64,000 nt of DNA, from assembly GCA_963971425.1 (NCBI GenBank), contig OZ020517.1, positions 18,008,904-18,072,903 on the forward strand. Direction: 5' to 3'. The notes under the pieces were generated by a model. That model did not search any database. It was not told where the DNA came from and saw only the letters and a list, made by a program, of their open reading frames with translations. The DNA is from Bryoerythrophyllum caledonicum (lineage: Eukaryota > Streptophyta > Bryopsida > Pottiales > Pottiaceae). Made by a program: the position numbers and the translations under genes. Of the stretch, positions 11,630-23,632 are shown piece by piece; within the stretch, counting starts at the first letter, position 1, and each line of letters opens with the position of its first letter.

Positions 11630-12268
11630 TCAGCGCGCTCTTCTAACGTGAGCAAATCCCTCCACATGGGGCAAATCTCGAATGTTAGAAGGGGTGCATT
11701 GAGAAAATGGTGAACTCTCATCAACCGGGTTTGAAGCTTGGCTACTCCACAGAGATCTTTCATTCAATTCGGGGGTGATAGATCGCCTTTGAACATCAAA
11801 TCCTGGGGCCACTGTCCGTGTAGGTGAAATATGAGATCTATCTTCACCATGGGCATTTGGAAAATTAGGTGTTGTGGCCAAGTCACGAAGCAATGACCGG
11901 TTCCAACGAATGCTCAGGTCCATACATGAACCAAGCCGTTCACCCACTACTTCTCTTGTCCAATGTAATGCATCGTCAACTCGAATTATACGCACTGCCA
12001 CCTCAGATGGAAACATTCTACATCCATGCAATACCATTCCACTTTCAAAGGCATGCTCCTTTTTTGCCAAACCCACGACAATGCCTATTTTGGAGAGCAA
12101 TTCTACAATCCTTCCCGCTTCAAAATCACCTATCCCAATCGATCTCTCTTGAATTTGGCGCGCCCGCGCTGCTCGTATCAACCGAGCCCCCAGTGAACTA
12201 TTAGGAAGGATATTTGATCTGCAAATGTTTGGAGGTTCTAAAGGAATCTGGGATGTTCCGCTTTCCAT
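11630..12268 (-). pseudogene. probable N-terminal exon of the DUF7869-like gene
   Basis: A 212-codon minus ORF in the same frame as the main body at 9086-11537, starting MESGTSQIPLEPPN. It has a helical segment (GARLIRAARARQIQERS) and a compact region GRIVELLSKIGIVVGLAKKE. It is separated from the main body by about 110 bp that holds several stops. A GTTAGA at about 11647 and an AG before GGAGGATGC at about 11538 could bound a phase-0 intron. Otherwise the gap is decay. I do not recognise a domain. AT-rich, gene-free sequence lies upstream. Confidence 0.45.
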
Positions 12269-12269
12269 C

Positions 12270-12945
12270 GATACTATTTGACAAATATAGACACGACAGT
12301 GGAAAAATTGTCAAAATATATATATTTTTTTCCAATTCAAAATCATCATTCATCCAATAGACTACTCACTGATAGACATATACTTATACTCTCACATGTA
12401 ATGATTGATCATTTATAAGATTCACAAGCAGAGCTAATTCGACAAAATTGCAATTTCAAGTGATCCAATGTAAAGCACGATACATATGATACATCCAAAT
12501 AGCCATCATATCAGTATAAGAAGGTATTCCTGACCTGGATTTTAATTGTGAGTATCAGAGAGCGTGGTACCGGAGTTCAACGTCGCTCTATATGACGATA
12601 TCACCAATCAGCCTTCGTTGCTAAAACTTATGCTCTTCTTTTCGTTCCAAAATCTTTACGACCTGACTATAACAAACACATTAGTGTCATTATATTAGAC
12701 ATGATGAAAACAACCTAAAATCTTTGTATATCAACTCCTAAAATTCATTTACAATTTTACATTAAATATAAGTACTAATTGTTGATCCTACTCCAAAGTG
12801 TAAATTAGAAGTCAACAACATTATTTGATGTCCTAATTATTACATCTCAACAATGATCCATTGATCAATATAATTATCAAAAGGACATAAATGTTGGCCG
12901 TAGAGCTTAAAAGATTATAAGGTTTGAAGTTGAGGAAAAGATTCA
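12270..12945. other. no gene seen
   Basis: AT-rich sequence with no frame of interest. It may hold the promoter of the minus-strand gene ending at 12268, but no clear TATA element stands out. Confidence 0.5.
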
Positions 12946-12949
12946 TTCT

Positions 12950-13930
12950 CATCCCTACTTTAAAAGTATAGGATCAAATTTGACTTCACTTTGTATTTCA
13001 TTTTTGCACTAAAGAAAGTCTAAATATTCTATTGTTTTGTTAATAGTTTTTGTTAGTTCTTTAGAACCAAGTTGAAGAGGTAGAAAATAAAAGCGTATTA
13101 CAAGAATAATGTGCAATGAATACAGATTCATTATTTGCTACATCGTGATATATAACTTTGAAAATGATAATATGTTCTAGAATGACAATTGTAACGGTTA
13201 AGAAGAAATTTATCACTAATAGATATCAAAAACAGTAGAAGGGAATGCTTTGAAGATTTATAAGCTTTTTTTACTATAGAAGGTATGGTTTTTTCCAATC
13301 ATTTTCCTGAAAACATTTGACTCAGATTTAGATCTATATACAATTAGAAATTCACACAAAATATAATAATTATTTTCTAGTCCATTCTAAAAGTCTTATT
13401 TTTCCTTTATGGGTATGCAAAATCTTAATGGCAATAGAGAGTAATAGCAAAAGTTGTAAGTTCCAATATTAGGTATGAACTAACTTTCAAACCATCAACC
13501 CAAATACAATAATTTAAATACCTCCAAAAAGTTGTTGTGAAGGACATTTTTATATTAAAATTTCAATGAACTTAAGTATCCTTAAGGAACAAACCCCTAA
13601 ATTTCCAAGCCTTTTTCCATCAAGAAACACCCCAAAACTACCACAACTAAAAAGTGGCAAAGCATCTAATTTTGACGTCTAATTGAAAAGAAATGAAAAA
13701 TAACCAATTCACGTTTTACCTTTTTTTTAACACAAATATGGAATACTTTGATAATCCAAACGGTTGATACTAAGGTTTTCACCACATATTGTGGTAAAAA
13801 AAAAATAATGGCAAAGACTTTGAAGATCTCTAGTTTTTATGTAGAAAACAAGTTTTTTTCCCCCTTCCTCAAAATGTCTAAAAATGTTCGACTTGGGTTA
13901 AAATGTACTTTTTACAGTAAACAATAAAAA
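12950..13930 (+). repeat. dispersed repeat family B, uninterrupted copy
   Basis: Segments such as GACTTCACTTTGTAT, ATAATCCAAACGGTTGATAC, TTTTCACCACATATTGT and GAAGATCTCTAGTTTTTATG appear in the same order as at 34850-35285, and the following TTTTTTTCCCCC segment matches 39001 onward. The Tc1 insertion present there is absent here, so this copy shows the unoccupied state. A third copy lies inverted at 40625-41060. Element class not determined. Confidence 0.6.
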
Positions 13931-13957
13931 ATTTGGTAAGGAAAAAAACGGTAATAT

Positions 13958-14105
13958 TTATATGTATAAAAGTAGATTGTTTGACCATAAAATAATATTC
14001 TTTATATGTATAATAGTAGGGTGTTTGACCAGAAGGTAATATTCTTTAAAGATGGTAATATTTAGTACATGTATAAAAGTAGAGTAGTTAACCACGAAGT
14101 TTAGA
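13958..14105. repeat. about 55-bp degenerate tandem repeat, three copies
   Basis: The pattern GGTAATATT, TATATGTATAAAAGTAG, then GTTTGACCA recurs three times with indels. Confidence 0.55.
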
Positions 14106-14544
14106 AATCCATATAAGGCAGCCGTTTCATAATAGTGAGCCTCTTTTTTACAATCATCCAAAGGTGAGCTCCACATATCATGTTATTAGATGTTTTTAGA
14201 TGGTCAAGATTTCTACTTCATCCTATCATGTTGTCACTGGTTTTATGTGATTGCAGGTTCAAAGCGAAGAGTAGCACGTCTTTTCTAAACTACTCAGGTG
14301 CACAATCATTCTAAACTATTTATAATTTCATTTTGTTTGCATTATATCCTGTGAACTTCAGTTTAGGGTTTAAGGTTGGTCGTTACTTAATTGGAAAACA
14401 TGAGACACCACATCTGAAAACCCTAATTATCTAAACATTGTCGGCGATCTGGAAACCCTGATTTTTAGAACCCTAATTTCGGCGGCGCCGCCATTTTCAT
14501 GGCTGGACTTCTCACCTCAGGGGGGTGCGTACGCGGGGGTGTCC

Positions 14545-14625
14545 TTGGCTTTCGACTAGTGTGTCTTAGGTTTTCACCTAGGGTGTCTTAGGGTTTCTCC
14601 TAGGGTGTTTTAGGGTTTCACCTCG
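14545..14625. repeat. about 25-bp tandem repeat (GGGTGTCTTAGGGTTTC)
   Basis: Three to four imperfect units around GTGTCTTAGGGTTTCTCCTA. The AGGGTTT core is telomere-like by chance, but the phasing is wrong for a telomeric array. Confidence 0.6.
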
Positions 14626-14644
14626 AGAACAAGGTGCGAGTGTA

Positions 14645-14815
14645 CAACCTGTGAGTGAGTGAGTAACGCTCCAAGCTACGTGAACAACCTGTGAGTGAGT
14701 GAGTAACGCTCCAAGCTACGTGAACAACCTGTGAGTGAGTGAGTGAGTAACGCTTCAAGCTGCGTGAAAAACCTGTCAGTGAGTGAGTGACGCTCCAAGC
14801 CGCGTGAACAACCTG
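14645..14815. repeat. 40-bp minisatellite, four copies
   Basis: The unit begins ACAACCTGTGAGTGAGTGAG and ends CTCCAAGCTACGTGA. The first two copies are near identical, and the third and fourth vary in the number of GAGT steps. Confidence 0.8.
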
Positions 14816-15240
14816 CGAGTAGATGAGTAAACAACGTGCAAAAAACCTACAAGCTACATGACCAACTCGCAAGCAACATCACGAACTTGCAAGGACTAAC
14901 TAATCTACTGGTCCTCTCTCCTCACTTCACCCTCATCTCTCTCCTTCTCTCTCCTCCATGTGCTGTGCGTGTCGAAGTCAGTAGAATCACAGCAGCTAGG
15001 GTCAGAGCGGCGTAGTGGAATTCGGAGCGGCATTGGCAGTGTGGGCAGGCTAGGGCTCGGCGTCGGCAATGTCGAGCGGGCTCAACTCTCTTGCGGCCCG
15101 TGCGTACGCAGGGGGCTCTTGATCGTGCCGTTGCTCTTGGTTGATATCCCTTCCAAAGTTCGTTGATACCCATTATTTAGTCATATATCCGGTCATACCC
15201 TGATCCAGTCGCATACCCGGTCAAACCTTGTATCGCTGTA

Positions 15241-15248
15241 AGGGGGAA

Positions 15249-15279
<31 letters not shown>

Positions 15280-15288
15280 AAAAAAGAG
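15241..15288. repeat. poly-A/purine tract
   Basis: GGGGG followed by long A-runs interrupted by single G residues. Could be the tail of a retroposed sequence on the plus strand, but no LINE or SINE body is recognisable upstream. Confidence 0.7.
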
Positions 15289-15744
15289 TTTTTTTCCATA
15301 GATTTGGACGAAACTGAAATGCCTATAAGTAATTTTCAACAATTCAAAACAACTTGAATTTTTTTTCCCTTGTAGATTGAATCTGGAGGTATCATCCCAA
15401 TTTTTTTCGGATTTTTTTAATTTTTTCTCTTTTTTCTAAAAATCCTCAAAGGTCGCTGAAATCACCATAGGGAAGATTTGCAGAATTTCTTCCGATTTCG
15501 TAGATTCTAGCTCCAGCTCTAAATCTGAATTTGAGTCATTAACATGATATTTTGTGATTTTGAGTCCAAATAATGAAATGAAGTTTATGAAGCCTACTTT
15601 CCATTCCAATTTGGAATTATTAAAATTTTTAATAAAATTAAAAAAAAATTGTAAAAAAATTGTAAAAAATCCGGGCATATTTTTGTGGTTTATTTGCTGA
15701 AATTAGCCAAGTCCATAATTCTTTAATTGCATATTAATTTCAGA

Positions 15745-15965
15745 TTTAGAGCGGAAGCCACTTTTTGGCATTTCATCCACAAGTTTTCATCCACTGTTTT
15801 TCATCCCTTTACAGGCATTTCATTCGTTGATTTTTTTCCTTTTCATCCCCTGTATACTTTCCTCCTCATCCGTTGTTTTTACGCATTTCATCCGTTGTGA
15901 TTTTCCATCAGCTGTGATTCGTCATCCTCTATTTCCATCCGTGCTGCGATTTTCATCTTTATGGA
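15745..15965. repeat. degenerate TTTCATCCGTTGT repeat
   Basis: TTTCATCCAC, TTTCATCCACTG, TTTCATTCGTTGA, TTTCATCCGTTGTGA, TTCCATCCGTGCTG and similar words recur about ten times with variable spacing. No coding content. Confidence 0.6.
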
Positions 15966-16305
15966 TGAAACTGTAATTTCCGCAGATTCACTTAACAGTG
16001 AGCTCATAACTTCCGAAATAATATTTTTTTTGGAATTTCGACTTCGGATTTGAACTTTTTAGGTGTGTTTTCATGCGATAGGAAAGAAAAAAAAATGGGA
16101 CTAATGATTTTAAAAATTGACATTTTGTAGAGTCATAAAAATTAGAGGTTTACCATTACAAGTCAAGGAAGCCACATTTGAGTTGTAACATGATGCTTTT
16201 GTGTATTTTTCTTAGAAGGTGTAAGCATTGATGTATATGAACATACACCGTATTGACAATTGTATATGTATTGTGATTATGCTGAGGTTTCTTGTATGTG
16301 ACATT

Positions 16306-19300
16306 ATGGCACCACCACTTCCAATCAAAAGGCGCTGGGAGGAGTATGGTTGGTGGATTGCAGTAGACGCGGCGTCGAAGCCAGTATTGTGGCTCACGGA
16401 ACATGCATTTCAAATAGGGATGCGCACATCAGCATTGGGGAAGCCCTTCGCTGAACTTGGAGCAATTAATCTTCGACCAGACAATATGGTCTATGCAGTT
16501 TGCATACCGGGGGTTGGCCAAACGGCATCAAAGACTTCTCTTTCAAAGAAGTTGCTTCTAGCACCTATTCCTACAGATCTCCTTCAAAATTCAAGGCGGG
16601 TGAATAACAAAACCTCGTTACAGACATTTTGGCTCAGCACGGATCTTGCGGTGCGCATTGCTAGGCATGAGCATGTGTTGGCATGTTTGGCGTTATCTGA
16701 AGAGGATAAAGCACGCGCTAGAAGATTTATGAGTGCTCATACCATGTACGAGGCATTACGGCGAACGGAGCCAGAGCGTGCAAGTGTTGAGCGTGCAAGT
16801 CTACCAGCGGATCCAGAAGAGACCGAACCCATTTATCGCGCATTAGCAAGGCCGACACAGTTGGATTGGCGGCCATCCACTGAACTGCCACCATCGTGTG
16901 TTCGTACACCAACAAGTGGTCGTCCATCTAAGCGCCCACGACGTGAAGAGGGCAACAAAGCTCCAGATTCTGATGGACGGCCGTCGCATGGCCGTTCAGA
17001 GACGTCGCATGGCCGTTCAGAGACATTGCGTGGCCGCTCAGAGACATCGCATGGCAGGGCCTTGACATTGCGTGGCAGGGCATCGACGTCGCGGGGCAGG
17101 ACATCGTCATCGCGTGGCAAGGGCCGTGAATCGATAGTTGGACAAGCGGAAACTCATCGTAGATCCTCAACATCTACAACGGGTGTCTCTGTGAGTTTGT
17201 TGGCCATGGATGACGACTTGCACAACTTTTCTGATCAGTCATTGGGAGATTCGGAGGCGGAGGCAGACATTCCAGCAACCGTTCCAACTTCTAGGCATTT
17301 GAAAGCGCCAGTACCTACGAAGGAGGAAGTTGCGAGAGGTTCTATATGGGGCGACATTGTGTTCAAGGCACACATTGACCACATCGTCGAAGTGGTGAAT
17401 CCGGAGACAAACCATCGGATACTGTCACAGAAGAGGAAATCAGAAGTGTATCACTTCTTACGAGATCCCCGGAATAGGACCGGAGTGAGTAAATTGGTAC
17501 TTCGTCCAATCCGGTACCTCGTGGATATCACTACCGACACTGGCATGGTTAAGCGTGAGGGAGTGGATTTCCCGGTTACTGGAGCAACACGAGAGTTTGA
17601 ACGGATGTTCTTAACCTATGCGGGTGCTTCTATACACGGTACTGCGGGCTGTCAACCATCTTGGCTTCAAGAGCGTATCATTTGGGAGCCTGTGGACGGG
17701 CAACACGTTGTAGCTGCTTGCAAGTATGCGAAGGAGCAGTGCATGAGCGGCAACATCCCTCTGTCTGAGTATCGGAAGACGTTTGAGGAGCGGGAGGCTA
17801 CCTTTGTTGTGTACGATGATCGACGACTTTACATTAACAAGTCAGTACAGGTCAATAATGCGGAGTGGCAAAGAAAACAACTTTCCACCATGAATGAGGA
17901 TTTAGTGAAGCTCCGACAGATATGGGATCTGTATGGTAGGCCTGATAGCTCGGTCCGGGCGGACGATGAACGCAGGGCTATTGCACTGGTGAGCGCAGCA
18001 AGTGCCGTGCGGAAACTGCCTCACGGAGATGACAACAAGATTACAATGTCCTCACTGGCAAAGATCATGGAGGACCTAACCAATCATGCTTGGAATCCCA
18101 ACAATGAGTGTTTTGAAGCTGCCCTTCAAGTCAGCAAGGACTACGAAAACGGCTTCCTGATTTACAACAAGGATGAGGAGAAGAGGTGGAAGGCTTTGGC
18201 ACTGAAGAAGAACTTAGATCCGAATGCGGATGTTCGATCGAAGCGGAAGCGGATGACCGGGCATTGGTTGAGGCCGCTTGGGAGACTTCCAGATTCGTAC
18301 TATCTGGAGGTTGCAAAGGCATATACAGCTAAGCCCGTAGGCGAGGATGGACGTAGACCTCGTCAAGCACTTTACTTCAACGGCGTTAAAGACCAAAATC
18401 CAACGACTCGTACCCTTGCCGGTGTATGTAAGCGCATTATGAGACGAGAAGCGGTGATGAATACCATTCGGTGGTTGATGGTAGAGAACAAGGAATCTTC
18501 ACCGAATTCCATGGAAGAATTTTTTCGTATATCTGTACAGAAGTATTTTCCAGGAGGCAAGGAGCAACTTGACAAATTTGCCAAGCTGTTGGATAGCAAA
18601 ACAAGAACCAAATGGGGTGCGCCGCAGCGAGAGAAGGTGTTGAAGCTGAAAGACATAAGCGACCTCGTCCCTCCTTTCATCAAGGTACATTATCAGGTTG
18701 TTGCAGCAAAGGGGCAAGGCCAGAATGCACCATCCGTACGTGAGGGAGTTGCAAACACTACCAATTGGGAGTGGGAGTTGCATGTTCAGAGGCCAGGCGA
18801 GCTTGACACACAGGATCTGCTTCTGATTCGGTGTAGAAGAGGACTATTCCGTTCAGAGTATGCGGAGTTGACACGCCCATACCTGTGGATTATTGATTGT
18901 CGCCGTGGTGGTGGAAGGCATGGCAACGGTAATTGGGAAGATGAACAATTCACTAGAATCTTTGCACAACTGGCGTTATGGATGACGACCGTTGAACGAT
19001 GAAACGTCATTTTCCTATTACCACCAGCTGTGTTCGCCACGGAAGAGTAGATTACGAAGTTGAAGCTTCCGGAGGGTTGCTCTCATCGGCGTGGATGTTG
19101 GGCGTTTGGTCAGACCTCGGTTGATCATCCTCTGAATTTTACAGAGGGAGGGTGCTTACAACAAGCAGTTGAACCAATAGGCGATATCGTTATTTGTCTC
19201 CAACACCTAGTCGGATTGTCTGTTGAGGCGAACTTTATTACTGGCCGCCGTCCACTTCCTCTTTTATTTGATGATAACCGTGGTGAAGTACAAGAGCCTT

Positions 19301-20337
19301 CTGCTGTTGATGCTCTCGAGAGATCTCCATCAGAGTTATCAAGACTGGTGGGCTCGTACTTGCCTCGGGGTTGGAGTTTGGTGGTATGTAACATGTCAAC
19401 AGCGATTCCGACTATACTACACTCGGATTTCCAGGGATCCGAGATCATTGTGATTGACGATTGCAGCGAGAGGATTTCGTTCTTATACGGTGAGTTGTCC
19501 AACAACTTCCAAGGGCATTTCTTGATGTCTAACAACATCGATGGAACGGACAATGCTCCCACTAGTGTGGATGCTACCGAAGATGCGACTCCTTTACGAA
19601 CGGAAGGTGACGATGATGTGGATTTTTACACCCATTTGAACGAAAGATTGCCACGTGAATATGGGACGGACGAATCCACGCCTGACAGTCGCTCGCCCGA
19701 CTCGCAGCAAAGCAGTGAAGTAGAAGAAGGGGAAGACGAGGAGGACGATGAAGAGGAAGACGAAGGTGAAGATGGGGGAGCACCTAGGAGAGACGTGGTT
19801 CTAACAACGCCGCCGCCGCATGTGGGAGTTTGTGTACATGAGACACCTGTTGGAATGGGGGATGATACCAGGGTATTGGATGTTCCTTTAGAGGCACCAA
19901 CAGATGGGATGAACATATCCATTTCTCAGCTGTCAAAATCAGAGCAGTGTATGACGGATTCTCTCATGTTTTTTTCGGATTTGAGTAGGGGTGGACGGTC
20001 TTTGGAGCCTACTCCATCAGAGCTTGGATCTGCGACACATGGGAGCGCTGAAGGTATTGGAGGTGGCACTGGACCAATATTGCCATCTGTTTCAAGACAG
20101 AGCGAACCGGAAGATGTTGCTGAATTTTGGGAGACCTTCACTGCACCGATGACATTTAGGGATGGCTTCTATTATGATGTAGATGGCGTAAGGCACACGC
20201 GGCACGGCGACCCTGGCAGCTACACATATGAACAGTCTACATCACTCAGTCTTGGAGATAGTCCGGTGCGAGAAGAGGAGTTGGTTGAAATGGTAAATAG
20301 TGCCATGGAACACGCTACGGGAGTAGTATCGCCATAG
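16306..20337 (+). pseudogene. long ORF with heptad RGR repeats, degenerate methyltransferase-like domain and acidic tail; two in-frame stops
   Basis: A single plus frame of about 1,340 codons. I take the ATG at 16306 (MAPPLPIKRRWEEYGWW) over one 26 codons upstream because the upstream stretch is non-natural. In order: an N-terminal globular region; a basic nuclear-signal-like GRPSKRPRREE (about residue 205); seven tandem 7-residue repeats of SHGRSET type (21-bp repeats, about 16974-17130); a helical middle region; then YLWIIDCRRGGGRHGNGNWE followed by a long helix. That last block aligns by eye with the methyltransferase-like block VDMVIIDVPKG at 32.9 kb. After stops TGA 19000-19002 and TAG 19048-19050 the same frame resumes with GDIVICLQHLVGLSVEANF, positionally like a methylase SAM loop but without D-x-F-x-G-x-G. 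It ends in an acidic run of about 25 residues and a Ser-rich tail. No introns needed. Either a decaying transposon ORF or a gene relic. Confidence 0.5.
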
Positions 20338-20339
20338 GA

Positions 20340-20890
20340 TGATGAAGACTCTGAGGTCATACCGTAGCTAAGCATACATGAAGTTTAGGTGACTAGTACA
20401 GTGTGATTGGTATATTTGCTTTAGAGACGGTTTGTTTGGTTGTAGTATATGATCTTTGTAGTATTCAATAGTTATATCATGTATGGTTTTATATATATGA
20501 AAAATATAGAGTTCTAAACCTCACACTTCATCATTGTATTGGGTGCTTTATCATTACATCTCCTACAAATTGTATTTGTAGCACGACACTAAAATTTATT
20601 TAAATTCATATAAAATTTATTTCATACAACAAATTGTATATGAATAGTTTCTTATAAGTACATGGTCAATGTAATATTGTGAATGGAATAAAAATGTTAT
20701 ACCATAATCATATATTATGCATAATCTTACCGAAATGGTGAAAATGATTTACTTATGTACACATTGAGAAACCAATATTCAATGAAATTATCACAAAAAT
20801 ATAGCAAAGAAAAAATAGGGATTGTCGGATTTTTTTTCCTTCCAAAAGACATTTCCGCTCAAAATCTTGTTGTTATTGAGCGCCAATTAG
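20340..20890. other. no gene seen
   Basis: AT-rich 3' flank of the long ORF. Several TGTAA and AATGGAATAAAA-like polyadenylation words occur, none decisive. Confidence 0.5.
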
Positions 20891-20897
20891 CGCACTT

Positions 20898-20930
20898 GGC
20901 CAAGTGCATAATTGCTTAATTACGTGTTTA
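20898..20930 (-). repeat. right copy of the 32-33-bp inverted sequence
   Basis: Reverse complement of 8538-8569 with about two differences. It also forms a local palindrome ACTTGGCCAAGT with the preceding bases. Confidence 0.6.
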
Positions 20931-20939
20931 GTGCACCTT

Positions 20940-21190
20940 AAAGGCCCGCCTAGCCCCGCTCGCCTGTTCGTTTATGACCAGGCGGAAACGTTGTTCGGGC
21001 AGGGGCGGGGACGTCTCTGCCCCTACCCGGAGACATCCCCGTCCCTATCTGGGGTAATGTCCCCGCCTTGCCAGGAAGGCGTGGGGACATCCCTAAACCC
21101 TGCCCCGAGACGTCTCCGCCTTTGTCCGGGGGAAGTTTCCGCCCGGACGGGCAAGGGCCGGGACGTCCATGCCCTAGTCCTAGCATGGCG
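20940..21190. repeat. GC-rich block with internal imperfect inverted and direct repeats
   Basis: A sharply GC-rich stretch in AT-rich surroundings. GGGGACGTCTC and GAGACGTCTCC, and repeated CGGGGACATCC-type words on both strands, suggest several variants of one about 30-bp unit in mixed orientation. Open frames across it are repeat products. Confidence 0.55.
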
Positions 21191-22207
21191 AGACACGGCA
21201 CATGTAACATGTCTTTTATGGTTAAATGGGTCACGGTCCACTAAGGTACCCCATTTTTGGTGTCACAGTGTCACAAAAGTAAACAAAAAACACTGCTTAA
21301 TTTTTATTTTAAGGATATATAAATCAGGAAAACTACATAATTGAACTTGGTGGAATGATTGACATTACTAATGGATCCTAAGGTCCAAGGGCAATTCACC
21401 ATTTTGTAATCATTATCTGGTTTTATTCACTAATTCACAAAAAAATGAGAAATTCCTTAAAAAATTGAAAATAATATTTTTTACACTTTTGTTAATTGGA
21501 AAAAGAAATAATCAAGATTGAACAGGTATATCTAATTTTTTAATAATTAGTTCATTGTTGAAATAATTGTAAACTCGAAATTAGGAATTTTTAGCATCAC
21601 AATGTCCCTCCTCTCAAGTTTAGCGTTCCTAAAAAATTCCTTGTAGAAGGAATAAAATAACAAAAAAATCAGGCCTACATGTAGGATCAAGTTAAATTTT
21701 ATCACCAATCAACCAAAATGTAAATAACTTTTTTTTGAATTTTTAATTGAATTCTTAGTTTTTGCCCAAAAGTAAGTAACCCTAGTGGATTATGACCCAA
21801 ATTTTCTAACCTGGGAAAAATTATTGGACGTACTTCAAGCAATCTGTCTAGACTGTCCGCATGTCCACTTTGGTTTGCCCGTCCGTCCGTCTTGTCCAAT
21901 GACCCTTATTTGCCTAGTATGACAATCTTGCCTCCAACATCCAAATTGTTCTCATGCAATTCACTTTTTCCAATCAAGGCACTATTGGTTGAAGAAGCCT
22001 TGTTGAATGTAGGACTTGAAGGCACTCTCACTTCTAGTTGGAGGTCCAAAACAATTTTCACTTCCCACATATCCTCCTTCTTCGCTGCAAGGGAACAAAA
22101 GTTGCGAGAAACTAGCCATTTGTAGGGAGAAAAAGTAACAAACTTTGAACTTCTTTCTAAAACACAAGCTCCACAATCATGTTACTGACAATTCAAAAAC
22201 ATTTTAT

Positions 22208-22241
22208 AATTCAATTGCAATACATGTATTGCAATTGAATT
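22208..22241. repeat. perfect 34-bp palindrome
   Basis: AATTCAATTGCAATACA joined directly to its exact reverse complement, with the centre between 22224 and 22225 and no spacer. Confidence 0.9.
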
Positions 22242-22779
22242 TTACTTCAATTGCTATACAAAAAAATGAAGTAGAATTCTATGCAAAAAAATGAAGTGAA
22301 ATCCAATGCAAAACACATTTAGATTATAGAAAGTGACATTCAACCTCAAAAGCACAAGAAGAACCAAAATGCAAGAACCTCAAAAGTAAGAAAAGTTGCA
22401 AGAAATCCATCTAAGGTCGAACCTCTTGTACTAAAATGCAAGTTAGTCAAGTAAAACGTATCAAATTGGTTTGAAATTTAATCCAAAAAAACTAGACAAA
22501 ATGTGCAACTTTCCCAACAAAAATCATTAAAAATAAACCTTGCATGAGGAAGATACAAGACGCCAAAGTTGCAGCCTTCAAAAAGTTACCCTAAAACATC
22601 TATGGGTGAAAAATAATATTTGAATGAAAGTTGCTCTTTTCCAGTGGCTAGTTTCTTCTCGAAGGGGTTGAGGCCAAACAAGAAACTAAACCACCGGAGG
22701 ACTCTTCTAAAAATTGTTACTACATAGGCGGCCATGTCATTTTTTCATCCATGCTTGAAGTTCTCCACCAATCAAGTCG

Positions 22780-23107
22780 GCCAGGGCGAATTGACCCCCT
22801 CGATGGGACTTACCCGAGGGGGCCACGAGGTGGTGGGGCCAAACCTAGCCCCTACTTTGTTTTTGGATGGGGCCCCATTTATAGCAATGTAAACAATGGC
22901 CGTGTGTAGTAAACAATGGGTGTAGGCTCCAAATTTGTCTAAAAAAATCCAAAAAAAGCCTCTGCAAGGGGTCAAAAGACTTGACTGGCTAGGGCAAATT
23001 GACCCCCCAAAATAAGAGGGCCAAAAAAATGACCCCATATAGTTAAGTTGGGGCCCACCTCGGGTAAGTCCGAGCGAGGGGGTCAATTTACCCTGGCCAG
23101 TCAAGTC
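22780..23107. mobile_element. nested foldback MITE
   Basis: An outer pair of arms (GGCCAGGGCGAATTGACCCC with CGGGACTTACCC-type continuation at about 22781-22825, matched inverted at about 23060-23099) encloses a second copy of the arm. The inner palindrome 22978-23107 begins GACTTGACTGGCTAGGGCAA and ends with its near-perfect complement over about 30 bp. The simplest reading is a family member carrying a second member or a partial duplication. Relative at 5254-5362. No target duplication could be fixed. Confidence 0.7.
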
Positions 23108-23626
23108 TTGGCCGTAGTGTAAACCCAATCCGGTGAAGAACAAATTCTTCTCCAATGATATTGCTCCATTTCCCTTGAATTCTTAACTTCTCCACCGTAG
23201 TGTAAAGCGGCCCTTACACCCAGTGTACGAGGTGGATTCAGATCCACCACTTATGAGTCACGTCCTTCAATCTTTTCCGTTTGACGGATCATAAGTTACC
23301 ACTTACCGTCGCATTAAAAACTCTTTCATGACGCATTGTTGCATGCATGCAAGCACAAGCTATTTACAGTTTCAAACAAGCTCTAGACTCTCGACCTGGC
23401 AATCTGCAAACCAGAGCGACGACGTTCCGCTTCCCGGAGGCACCCGCGTGGAATCCCGCCGCTGTAACTCTACTGCAATTCACAGATCCAAATATCTTCG
23501 TGAAGCTCCTCTGGAAATCATGCCAGATGTGTTGGACATCTTTACACCTGGACAGACTCCCTAAGCTGGAAAGATAAACAATTGACATCTGTGACCTCGA
23601 TCGCTGACTGAGATCGATCTCGCTCA

Positions 23627-23632
23627 TATAAG
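23627..23632 (+). promoter_or_regulatory. TATA-like element of the 24-kb gene
   Basis: CATATAAGAGG lies about 325 bp before the ATG at 23954 and about 110 bp before a plausible 5' UTR intron (23737-23823). Spacing suits a plant-type promoter with a spliced leader. Proposed from sequence only. Confidence 0.4.

Noticed and set aside
14450-14540. CGGCGGCGCCGCC patch resembling a gene 5' leader
   Set aside because: No ORF follows. The next sequence is repeats.
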